A stretch of DNA of 64,000 nucleotides from Bryoerythrophyllum caledonicum (Eukaryota; Streptophyta; Bryopsida; Pottiales; Pottiaceae): the NCBI GenBank assembly GCA_963971425.1, contig OZ020520.1, positions 12,213,807-12,277,806 on the forward strand, in the 5' to 3' direction. Shown here one piece after another: positions 32,404-43,613 of this stretch. Made by a program: the position numbers and the translations under genes. Below the pieces are notes generated by a model, which saw only the letters and a program-made list of their open reading frames with translations, searched no databases and was not told the DNA's origin. How positions within the stretch are numbered: position 1 is the first letter of the stretch; each line of letters begins with the position of its first letter.

Positions 32404-32424
32404 CCCGTCCGTTATGACAACCCT
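32404..32424 (-). repeat. Terminal inverted repeat, outer hAT, transposase end
   Basis: Ends TATGACAACCCTG, directly followed by the target duplication CACCCGGC (32425-32432). Confidence 0.9.
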
Positions 32425-33166
32425 GCACCCGGCCTACTCTCTCTTTGTTACTTCTCCATATGCTTATTGATTTGGCGATGGGCGACATCTTCGACTGGAT
32501 GCGTATAGTTGTTGCAGGGACATCACCGTGGGTTCAGTCTTGTTAGTGCTGTATGGTCCTAGCTGGATAGAAGGTCTCTTTATCCGCTAGGGGGCACTTG
32601 AGGGTATATTACGTATACTTGTTTTAGTGTATGTTTTTCGTTTATTTGATGTTGGTTAGGACTCTCGATCTGTTGTGGTTATCGATCTTTCTTTACACGA
32701 CAGCTGTCACAGGACATGGCATCGAGGGCCTCTCCGTATCGTAGTTTTAGCGTAGATTAGTTTGTTACTAATCTACGTGTGTTTAGGGACATATGGCGGC
32801 GCACTCCATTCATTCGTGGATGACTTTCATCCAATTAGGGTTGCGCGTGTGTGCGTATAGCGCCGCACTTGTCCTTGACTCGACGTCTTTGTCAAGTCAA
32901 GCTTTGTGAGTGAAAGTGGAGAGTAGTATTTGAGAGTTGCTTGTAAGTGGCGGTTTAAGTCATTAGTAAAGTCTCATGCTTTCCATTTGTTCTTCACACT
33001 CGGTGATTCACCCATTGTGGTGTGCGTGACGCTTGACTACTCTTGTGATATGCAACACATTCCTTGAGGGTGTATTACGTGTACTTGTTTTAGTGTATGT
33101 TTTTTGTTTATTTGATGTTGGTGAGGACTCTCGATCTGTTGTGGTTATCGATCTTTCTTTACACCA
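32425..33166 (+). mobile_element. Ty3/gypsy fossil, right half with 3' LTR
   Basis: This continues the fragment at 3883-4182 and aligns with 42874-43613 of the second copy. A roughly 105-bp segment ending TTTACACGACA occurs on both sides of a roughly 360-bp segment starting TGTCAC. The 360-bp segment plus the second 105-bp copy (about 32707-33166) has TG...CA ends and is the best LTR candidate. A broken old element. Confidence 0.65.
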
Positions 33167-34609
33167 CAAGTATGATGAGTAGATGTATTGCGACTTCGGG
33201 GTGTGAGAGGACCGTCTGTATCTGGTTGGGCTCACTTTGTGCATCCTGGTAGAATCTTTGTATGGAAGTTATTGAAGTATGTGGCATTTGATGTTTCTCA
33301 TGAAGACTATAATGGAATGTAGAGAGTGTATAATGGCATGCCATGGAATTTGTGATAGTGGATGTTTGTTGGCAAAGAAGAGAAATTGAAGCATGATGAT
33401 TGGGTTGAGTTTTTTTTTATATCAACTAGAGTAGATTCTGTGATAAGTATGTGCTCGTGTATAATTCCGTAGCTTGTGAGAATTTCACAAAAAAGAGAGC
33501 CGTGCTGTATAATTTGAAGTCACGAAAATGGAAGAAAGTGGACTTGCCCGACTTTGTCAATACTTTTTATTGAGGTATGTTGTAGCTTGTTGGCTCGAAC
33601 CTTGCCTGAAGGATTGTTAGTTATGGATAGTCTTGCCCTATTTTATTACTTTATTTTAGCCATTCATAAAGCATAGGCAAGAATTTTTAGCAATCAAACA
33701 TTGGAGGGATGCAATGCATAGGTGTAAAAATTCATATTTGAAGGTTTGTAGGACTAGTGTAATACAATCATCATATTAATGACTTAGTGGCTAGTTAATT
33801 AATGTCATGTATTAGCAAAGTATAAAATTATGTTGTGAAGTGATGTGAAAACAATACAGTTATTAGCTTCTTTTAAAGAATTTTGTATAACTTGCTAATC
33901 AACCACATCTTTGGTTCAAACTATTGTGTGTAGGGATCCCTATCTGAATTCAACCTTGAAAGTATGTTGGAAACATACCAATCAAGCTACAAATGAGTAC
34001 CTGGAAAGAGCACAGAGACTTAGAAGCACAACATATATAGGTCAGTTTTTAAAAGAGTTGTTATTACTAAGTGAGCCTTTTAAGTTGCTCTTGAATCTTC
34101 AAATGGTGTTAGTTGCATAAGGCCTTGAAGCTCAAATCAATGTCATTGTCTTTTTCAATTTTATAATGATTTTTGGTGTGTATTTTTTTTCTTTAGCATA
34201 ATAAGCGGCACAAGCCCAACAACAAACCCACCAATTAGCCCCTTAAAAATATCTTGCATAAGTAGTAGGCGACAATGGACATGGTGTTGTCTCATTCTCA
34301 GCGTTGGGTGAGTGTGTGTTTGTAGAATATGTTTTAATTTTCTAGAAACCATGAATTCAATTTACCAATCAAAAGTGGTTCAAGATAAAACATACAAGAA
34401 TGCCCAACTTTATATGGTTGAGAGTGCAACTCATCCATTGGTTTCTTGAAGTTAGTGATATAGTACCTAGAATTAGAGAGAGATTGGTAGCAGCGACCAA
34501 GTATGGCAACCGATGTGGCAAGCAGCGAAATAGCTGCACACACATTGCGCATACGGAATACTACCTCATTGTTACAAGACACTCAACACACCAAAGAGAT
34601 AGAGATCTC
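33167..34609. other. Stretch with no recognised gene
   Basis: AT-rich sequence with short frames only. It probably includes the unrecognised 5' end of the copia element that follows. I see no LTR, repeat or gene I can support. Confidence 0.4.
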
Positions 34610-37035
34610 ATATCCTTAATTGAGTAGACTCGATGGAATGAGCAACTATCAAGTATAGGCATTTCAACTTAAACGCATCCTAGAGAGGAACCTAGTATGG
34701 AGCTATTGTATCACACCAAGGTCTAGATCTGCTCGCGAGACATAGAAAAAAGGAAGGAGGATCGCATTGCAAGCACAAATATATTCAGTAAGAGACTCCA
34801 TTATTTCGGTCGTATTGATTGAGGATCTATATTTCTTGTAGACAGCACCAAGAGATCGATATCAATTGAAGTCAGGGACGCATTGTCTGATGTTACTTAC
34901 AAAATTAGTGCCCCTTTGCAAGGAAGAGGCCACAATACTAGAACTATATATTAATGACGTCAAGGAAACAATGGATTAGTTATAGGAAATGGACGTTGGC
35001 ATACCTGAGGACTTGTGTACAGTGCTATTGTTGAGCTCACTTCTAGCAGGATACAAACTCTTTTGCAAAACTCAAAGAAGCATAGAAAAACTTCCATCAT
35101 TCTTGGAGATTGAAGTGTGGCTGCAAGATGAAAAGATGCAGTTATAATTAGACGCAGAGCAGGAGGGAGAAGCCCAAACATTGTATCTCATAACAAAGCG
35201 AGCACCAGGATTGAAGTCGACCCACAAAACCTACAATGATGAAGACCATCAACAATCATTCAACAATCTACACCAAGGAGGCAAAGTCCCGAGGAGGACC
35301 GCTGGGCAACCAAAGGAGGAGGAGCCAACAATTGCACATGCGAAGGAGTAGAGATAGGCCAACTATCAAGTGGAGATAGGCCAATGGTCAAGCCAACACA
35401 AAAACATACGAGTGATCGGGTGGATGTGGTAACATGCCCTTCAACGAGAAAGACCGTCAAAGACAATCTGGAAGCTACAGCCGCAAGCGATACTATTGAA
35501 GAAGATTGGGTATAGGAGACAACAACTCCAGGTCCCACAATGAAAAAACCATGTGTTATTTCTATGGAAAACCAAGGCATTATGCCCAAAATTGCCAACT
35601 CAAGAAGGCAATCGACCATGTTAAAGCTCTAGAAGGAAGGCTTAGCAACTAGCAACTCAACCACAAGCTCCAAACTCACTTCATAATCAAAGTTAAGGAA
35701 TGCCGCCATAACTCCAATGATGGTAGTAGTAGTCACAATGAAAGTGCGGGAAGCATGTTATAAAATTATTTATGTGAGATGAATATTTGTGAGGTAGAGG
35801 CAAATATTGTTGAGGTACAAACAAAACCCACATGGTTCTAGACTCGGGTGCCATACATCATGTCATGGGGGACAAGACTTTATTCCATGACGTGCAAGCA
35901 TGCACTAGGTTTAGCCCTATAGTAGCTGCGGGCCGTGAATTGCATAGAGTGGCAGAAAAGGGCAACGTAAATGTCACCCTCTCTAGAGGAAAGTTAAAGC
36001 AATTCAAATATGTTCTTTGTGTGCTTGGTATCCAAAGGGATTTAATTGTTAGTAGGCCGCATTACAAACAATGGTTTTTTTGTCAAGTTCCATAGCAAAG
36101 GGGTTTTTATCCAGGACAAACTTACAATTAGAATTATTGCGCATGGAAGAAGGTTACAAGGCAATGTTTCATATCAGCTTGTGACCGCAACAAGGTATGG
36201 GGCATATGCATAAGAAGTAAATGATAAGTTACTCAAGGCAAAGACTATTCTTTGGCACAAACTTGGGTCATATCAAGTTCCACACATCGCATTTTATATC
36301 CAAATCAGGATTCATTAAGAGATTGCCAAAATTACCCGACCTTGATATTGTATGTGACATATGCCAACAAGGCAAGAAAACACAACAATCCCTTACCTCA
36401 AGTATGTAGAAACCACCAATGTCCTCTAAATCATACATAGTGATGTATAAGGCCTGTTCAAATGGCCGTCTTATAATAGGGGAAAATATTTTGTCACTTT
36501 TATTGATAACTATAACCGAAGACTATGGGTTTCAATTATCAACACCAAAGACCAAGTTATGCACAAATTTAAGAAATTCAATAATTGGGTAGAAAATATA
36601 ACAGACACGACAATTTTTACTTTACAAACAAACAATGGGATAGAGTATACATCAACCGCATTTGACAAATTACTCTTCAATTTTGGTATACACCATAAAA
36701 TCATCCAAACGTATACACCGCAAAGTAATGGCACTATAGAATATAAATATAGAACTATTGTAGAAATGGCAAGATGTCTCTATTTTCAACACTTCATTCC
36801 CTCGCAAATATGGTCCGAAGCAATCAAAACCACTATAAATATTATTAACAAACCCCCCACTTAATCCCAATTGGACATAACATCCGAAGAAGCATTTTTT
36901 TTATCACAAACCCAACATGTCACAATTAAGGATTTTTGGGTCACAGGTATTTGTGCACATCCTCAAAAAAAACAATACAAGTTCTCATCTGAGACAAATA
37001 GTTGCATATTACTTAGACACAATGAATCTATCTAT
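34610..37035 (+). mobile_element. Ty1/copia fossil, left part (gag, protease, integrase)
   Basis: In order: a Gag region (about 34610-35650) with a zinc-knuckle-like CYFYGKPRHYAQNC near 35550, a protease-like DSGAIHHV near 35836, a GAG-pre-integrase segment (CDICQQGKKTQQ near 36350) and an integrase core with QTNNGIEYTS and TPQSNGTIEYKYRT (36600-36770). This order (integrase before reverse transcriptase) defines copia. It is heavily broken (many breaks) and old, and is interrupted at 37036 by a gypsy fossil. Confidence 0.8.
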
Positions 37036-37399
37036 TGTCACGGGACGTGGAGTCGAAGGCCTCTCCGCATTGTAGTATTTTAGCGTAGATTAGTTTGTTA
37101 CTAATCTACGAGTTTAGGGACATACAACGGTACACCACATTCATCTGTGGATGTTTTCCATCCACTTAGGGTTGTGTGTGTGTGTGTATAGCGTCGCACA
37201 CGTCTTTGACTTGACGTCTTTGTCAAGTCAAGCTTTGTGAGTGAGTTAGAGAGTGTTTAGCGATTACCTTTGCTTGTAAGTGATTGTTTATCATTAGTAA
37301 AGGCTCTGCATTATCTTGCACTACTTGCACTTGTTGATTCTCTTTCTGTGGAATGCAAGACACTTGACTACCCTAGTGATTCACTAGTTATTCACTTGA

Positions 37400-38439
37400 C
37401 AAGGATCCACCCACATTCTACTCGTTAGTTCTAAAATTTAAGCTTGGAAGAGCTTGTAAAAATGATAAGTGCTTAAATTGATGTTGTAGAGCGCGTCAAG
37501 ATGGAGCCAACGCATGAAAGGGCGCTTGAATCGGACAATTTTTAAGGATGATGTGAGCCGAGCAAAAATTGGAAGAAAAAGAACAGCTGCTGGACCTGAA
37601 CTACATTTTTCATACATTCTCGTGAATTCATCCACTGCGGGCAGTTTTCATCCACTATTGATGAAACTGAATTTGGTAGAATTCATTAACTGTGAGTTAA
37701 TATCTCCTAGATTATTCAAATTTTTTCAATTCCGACTTCGGATTTGAGCTCCCCATAGGGATGTCTATCAAAAAGGGACGCAAAAATTTAGTGGAATTTT
37801 TTTTTCCAAAATCACATTTTTGTGGGTTGTTAAAAAAAAAGATTAGTGTTTAAACTTTAGAGGTATGTAACTAAGGCAATTTAACTCGGTTTTGAGTGAA
37901 ATTTGTGCCTATATTTAGAGCATTTCATCGTTAATTCAATTTTGTTATTGGATATGTATTGAGCGCGTTTGTCACCCAATGTGTGATTTTCATTGGGGGG
38001 ACATGTGTTTGTAAACACCGGAACCGCATTAGCTTTGCTACCTTTCTAGTTATAGATTTCAAGAAAGACACCTTTAAGTGTTTCCCTTGTGTTCTTGTAG
38101 ATTTTGCAACTAGTGACCATCCACTACAAGTGTGTGCAAGTGGCTCTAGTCATTTTCATTACCGCTTTTATGTTGTTGGTGGAGAGGATCAAATTTTGAT
38201 TTCTAAATTCTTGTACGGTACCTCCCCCATCATCCATGTCGGGGACTTGTTGCCGGTGTTTTCCAGTGGTCCCATTTTTTCTTCTCCTAAATTGTGATGA
38301 AGTACCCTTCTCGTGATGCAATACAGTTCATGATATAAAAAATAAGATTGAGAAGAAAAATGGGGAATTTAGCTGGTTAAAGTAATTGTGGAGAATAAAC
38401 GGTTTTTTCCTCAATTACCCTACCAGGCCAGAAGCTTAT
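37400..38439. other. Non-coding stretch inside the gypsy fossil
   Basis: A frame at 37959-38297 (112 codons) resembles nothing I know and has no clear upstream or downstream signal. Otherwise AT-rich. I support no gene here. Confidence 0.35.
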
Positions 38440-38645
38440 CTTAGAGGATCTTTACTGCATCTTGTCACTAGCTCAGGGCTTAGGAGCGTCCACCAGCTGG
38501 ATTTGCTGCTGATTCCGGCAGTCTCCCGACTACGTGAGCGCCAGCCGCTCTAACAAGCCAAGGAATCGAACCCGGACCGGCGAGGTGCAACGAAAAGCTT
38601 AGCCAGCCGAACGAAGCCACGGTCCATGGCAGTACGTGGGCTCTA
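38440..38645 (-). repeat. tRNA-derived SINE (putative)
   Basis: On the minus strand there is a B box GGTTCGATTCC (38562-38572) and, about 38 bp upstream, an A-box-like GGCTGGCTAAGC (38597-38608), the spacing found in tRNA genes. The block is GC-rich within AT-rich DNA. Ends and target duplication are not resolved. Confidence 0.55.
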
Positions 38646-38989
38646 ATGATATTTAAGCTATTTTCTAACTCTTCTGAGATCAAAAAGCTTAAACAGAGTG
38701 TTATGGTATTATAGTTTGTAGTAGAAATAAAAAATGTTTAGTTTGGAGATTAGTTTAGAGGGAGAAATATAGTGCCAACTTGTAGTAGAGTTATAGGTTA
38801 GAAAATAAAAGTCAAGCTAGGCTTATGTGGGAAGATTTAGATAAGATTTGGAGGTAAATGGACTTTGGCGTCCAAGGGTGAGTCAGAAGGAAGGCTAGAG
38901 AGGCATGGGCTGATTTAAGCCCTTGACTTTCCTTCCCTCCTCCCTCGGCCAAAGCCTCCTCCATTTAGTATAAAAGACGCTCGGATTTT

Positions 38990-39720
38990 CTTGTATGAGA
39001 GGTACAGTTTTGTGAAATTTGATGTCAGCTTTTATAGTGATGTAGAACTTGTTAATAGCTTTCTAACAAGCTATCACACGCTCCAATTGGAGTTATGTAG
39101 AAGCTGAGGTGTGGATTTGAATAAAAGAGGGTACTGCTGCCATAAATTTTTGAGAGCAGTAACTTTGATTCCATGTAGAAACTTGTATAGAAAGAGTGAG
39201 ATAGTGAATCTTTATGCGTATAGTGGTGATTGTATTAGCTTTCTAATGAGCTATCACAAGCTCAAATCCGAGTTGTTATGGAGCCATGGCACTTGATCTA
39301 TTAAAGGGGTATTCTCAAAGGAGCGGTTTTCATTCCACAAGTTTAAAACAGAGACTTTGAGTAACCATAGTTCATTATGATTAGAGCTAGTAGAGTTGAA
39401 ACTTTTGTCACTTATTCATCTTGTTGTTAGCTTTTCAAAAAGCTATTACATGTTTATTTCTAAGCTATAGTGCAAGAGTTATGCTAGTTTGAATGGGAAG
39501 AGGTCGGCTGCCTTCATTAATTTAGAGCAGTAACTTTGATTTTTCATAGAAATAATTGTAAAGATATTTTTGTGTTGAAACTTTGGATATAGAAACCTTA
39601 TTGTATTAGATTTTCAAAAAGCTATTGCATGTATTTATATAGTTTGTTTAGAAGTAAAAGAGCCCGATTTAGTGGGAATGGGTTCAGCTGTCCATGTTTA
39701 TACAACTTCATGTTTGACTA
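38990..39720. repeat. Imperfect ~180-bp tandem repeat with small hairpins
   Basis: TAGCTTTCTAACAAGCTATC and variants recur at about 39057, 39236, 39426 and 39607, spaced 179-190 bp, each forming a TAGCTT...AAGCTA inverted repeat. Similar units lie at 1745-1990 and inside the solo LTR at 15050-15290. Probably retrotransposon leader or LTR sequence. Confidence 0.6.
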
Positions 39721-42700
39721 CTTGTAAGGGTTTGTCAAGATGAACCAAAAACTCGGCTTTCTATGTAGATCAAGACTTTAGTCATCATTGTAGATTAATG
39801 GAATTCATATTTGTGGCATCTTCCTTTTCTTTTTACTGAAATTGGTAGCAGCCAAGAACCCAGCGTTTTCCCAAGGCAAATTCTCTCTCCATGATACGGT
39901 AGCGTCAAAGCCAGGTTTAAGGCCATCAAGACCTTTCTATGTGAGGGGCTTTGGTTGGACCTGTGCTAGCTTTAGCTGATGACCCGTGAACCACAAAGCT
40001 TGATGGTTTTGCAAGTGTAAGTTGCCCATTTGTACCCTTACCCTTTAGATAGTACCTATAGATAGGTCCTGAAGTGATTTTTGGTTATAGTGAGTACTTG
40101 AAGTCGGTATTACCGCTCCTTTTCACCAAACCACACGGAGAGTGCTACCACCGCAAACTTTGGACCAAGGTCAAATACCGAAGAGGCCTTTGCGCCTATT
40201 TCGGCGTTAGATACCGAATATAGGCTTTGGGTCTCGAGCGTTGCTACATATGATGACATGGAGGACAATCTCTGTCATGTCGTGCGAGATAGGTTCTCGA
40301 AACGAGTTGAGGGCATCTCCATGCCCAGTTGGCAGCTCCGATTCCAAACCAAGATGAAGGAGAAGCGCCAACAAACGCCGTTGTTTCACGACTGGTATGT
40401 GTTCGAGCTCTTGCCTCAAAATTTGGAGTTGCAGGCTCTTCAGCTATATGGGACGTGGACCATGCAGCACGATGCATAGTTGCGTCCCGTAGAGGAGTAC
40501 ATGCGCCAATGTATGAATTTGGTGAATACACTCAAAGAGAGTGTGGTTGCCAACTTTCGACTTCCACCAAGGAGCTCAAGGTGGAAGAAGATTTTCTCGG
40601 TGAATTTTCCATGGGCAAGGGCGTTGCCATTATGGCCAAACAATCTCGCATGGGGGCCATGTCACGTTTGGCCGTGGCAACACATGCGGCATTGATGGCA
40701 ATTCGCGATCCGCTATCCTTTAATCCTTTGGCGTAGTTCGTGGCACACTTGGAAGTGGAGTATGGGGGGTTCAAGCGCGATCAGATGCAGCTCATTCAAG
40801 ATTTCCGCCGGGAGGAAGATATTCCACGGACTATGTATACCCGGATGGCACGGTTGTCTGCAGAGGACGGTGATGTATTCACGGAACGCCAGCTCGTGAA
40901 GATCTTCATCTCCAAGTTGTATAAGCGGATGGTGAAGTTTTTGTTTATTTGAATAGGCAGCATTTAACATTGGTGACTCTGGAGTGGTTTATGGAGTCAG
41001 ACACGCCTACTAGCAAGCTCGCCATGTGGACTTTGTTGCTTCAAGAGTATGCCTTTGAGGATGTACATTGGGCTAACATCACGAACGAGGATGCAAATGG
41101 TCTATCCCGCAATCCAAGCCCTTTGGAGGAGGATTTGATTGGTGCTAGGTGGCATAAAGAGTGTGACAAGGAGTTGGTCCCGGGGTGGCATGCAGAGGCT
41201 TACCTCACGTTGATGTCTAGCCGCGCATCGACAATGCATGATTTGGCAACAGATGGGGAACCGGATAGGGCCCAAGTTATCAGCGATGTATAGGAAGAAG
41301 GTCTAGTCTTGCACAAGCTACAACATGGGACACTTTCTCCAGCTCTTTCTACGATGGAGCGTGATAGAGATGAGCACCAAATAGCAAGTTCTATTGGAAG
41401 AATGACCTTCTAATTTGGATGTGGCCAGATGGGACTAGGCGCATAGTTTCCAAGCTAAATCAGAGGTCTTCGTTGGTACGGCAAGTAGACGAAGACCTAG
41501 GACATTTTGGTGTGCGATGAACTCATTCAATGTTGCGCAGCCAGTACTAGTGGACCAACATGTATCATCAGGTCACCACGTATGTTTCTTGATGTGAAGT
41601 ATGTGATCGAATTAGATCCAACTTCAACACCTAATCATCGCAACTGCAGTTTTTGCCCATTATGGAGCTAGGATAGTGATGGTCTTTGGACTTTGCTGGT
41701 CCACTTGTCGTGACTCCACGCAAAGCCAAGTATGACATGGTGATGATAGAACATTTCAGCAAATAGATTGAGCTTGTGGCTCTTCCGTGGAACTCTTCAG
41801 AGTTGGTAGTCATGGCATTCCTTGACTGGATGTTGGCTTGTTTTGGAGCCCCAGCTAAGGTTTTGACGGACCAAGGGCATGAGTTCTTTGGGGCTTTTAA
41901 AGCTTTTTGTACCAAGGCTTTGATTGACCATTGTACCACTTCTCGAGATCACTCAGAAACGGATGGTTTAGCAGAGCGTGTAGTTCAAACCGTAAAGCGG
42001 GGCCTAGAGAAGTATGGATTACTTTAGGGTGGCCACCATGATTGGGATCTGATGATACCATGGATTGCCATGGGATATCAGTTTAGCCGGTAGGCTTCAC
42101 TGGATGTTACAGTCCGTATCAGTTGTTGCATGGGTGGGAGCCAATTTTACGGGGTTCCGTTCGGGAAAGGTTGGCTCAGGTTTTGGATTTGGACGATCTA
42201 GAGGTATGGGCCTAGTGTTTGCAAGATTGAGCGGAATTCTTCAAGCGGGCTATGCCCATGGCCATGGAGAACTTGTCCATCGCTCAGCACCATGACATCT
42301 TACGGTACGCTTGTGTTTGTAGTCGTGCCTACCAACCTTAGCTGCAACGTTTGTCCACGAAGGATTACGTTTATCTACAGCGTGAGGCGCCTACGACATT
42401 GGACGTCAAGGGATGGCGCACTATTCTATGCACGAAGGATGTGTTGCCTAGTGGCATCTTGTTGGCGGAGTTGGCGGTTGGCCACTAGGCAACACATCCT
42501 TCAATAGTGGCCAAGTACCCAACTCCGGAGTTGGCGGTTGTGCCCGACGGCCTTCCGTGTTTCGTGTGTGATGAGAAGAAGAACGCGGCTACTATATTGT
42601 TTTGTGACCATTGTAAGCTAGTTGGCATATAGCTTGCTTGACGCCGCCTCTTTCTACTCTATCGTTCGGGGATCGGATTTACCTACGTTGTTGGAGGTCT

Positions 42701-43613
42701 TCGAGCCACGTTTCACTCGATGAAACAACTTGAACTCCTCGTGGACTTGTCATTTATGATGCGTTGCCATCCAGTTGAAGTTCCTCGTTTTGATTCAGGG
42801 ATAGGCAACGTAGAGATTGACCAAGGAATTAGCAATAAAGTTGCATATGGCGATTAAAGAAGGGCTCACATTGCACCCGGCCTACCCTCTTCGTTACTTC
42901 TTCATATGCTTATTGATTCGGCAACGGGTGATATCTTCAACTGGATGCGTACAATTATTGCAGCGACATCACCATGGTGTTTAGTCTTATTAATGATATT
43001 TGGTCCTAGCTGGATAGAGGGTCTCTTTATCCGCTACGGGAGGCACTTGAGGATGTACTACGTATACTTCTTTTAGTATATGTTTTTCGTTTATTTGATG
43101 TTGGTTAGCACTCTCGATCTGTTATAGTTATTGATTTTTTTTTACACAACAACTATCACCGTACGTGGCGTCAAGGGCCTCTTCGCATTGTAGTGTTTTA
43201 GTGTAGATTAGTTTGTTTCTAATCTGCGGGTTTAGGGATGTACGGTGGGGCATCACATTCATCCATGGATATTTTCCATCGACTTCGGGTTGTGTGTGTC
43301 TTTGTATAGCGCCGCACACGTCCTTGACTTGACGTCTTTGTCTAGTCAAGCTTTGTGAGTGAGTTAGAGAGTGTTTAGTAATTACCTTTGCTTGTAAGTG
43401 ATTGTTTATCCTAGTAAAGGCTCCGCATTCTCTTATACTACTTGCACTCGTTGATTCTTCCTTTGTAGAATGCGAGACGCTTGACTATCCTAGTGATTTA
43501 CTAATTATTCCTTGAGGGTGTACTATGTATACTTGTTTTAGTGTATGTTTTTTGTTTATTTGTTGTTGGTTAGGACTCTCAATTTATTGTAGTTAATGAT
43601 CTTTCGTTACACG

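Larger units (their letters stand above)
4183..32424 (+). mobile_element. Outer giant hAT DNA transposon with cargo genes
   Basis: Both ends carry CAGGGTTGTCATA in inverted orientation, followed by GGACGG-rich subterminal DNA. The flanks are CACCCGAC (4175-4182) and CACCCGGC (32425-32432), an 8-bp target duplication with one change, as expected for hAT. The uninterrupted target, CACCCGGC, is seen at 42874-42881 in a related gypsy copy. From left to right it holds a kinase-like pseudogene (minus), the RING gene interrupted by the inner hAT, a short paralogue, 164-bp repeats, a solo LTR and a transposase pseudogene. Without the inner hAT and the solo LTR it would be about 12.2 kb. Confidence 0.93.
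37036..43613 (+). mobile_element. Ty3/gypsy fossil inserted in the copia element
   Basis: The left boundary is an LTR-like segment starting TGTCAC (37036-37395). The right boundary is its counterpart plus the 105-bp segment (about 43155-43613). Between them lie a Gag region (about 40240-40970), an RNase H end (about 40950-41150), integrase (about 41640-42030) and a PHD-finger-like stretch (about 42540-42700). Most of protease and reverse transcriptase is missing. Copia sequence lies on both sides, showing nesting. Heavily broken and old. Its 42874-42881 region preserves the unoccupied target site of the outer hAT. Confidence 0.72.

Noticed and set aside
4183-32424. A Polinton-like, viral or Helitron interpretation of the giant element
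   Set aside because: No polymerase B, capsid, packaging ATPase or Rep/helicase reading was seen. The ends, the 8-bp duplications and the BED/DUF659/dimerisation transposase all indicate hAT.
37036-37395. A separate solo LTR with its own duplication
   Set aside because: Copia sequence on the far side resumes only at 43614, and the matching segment sits there, so this is better read as the left end of the gypsy fossil. I could not confirm a duplication.
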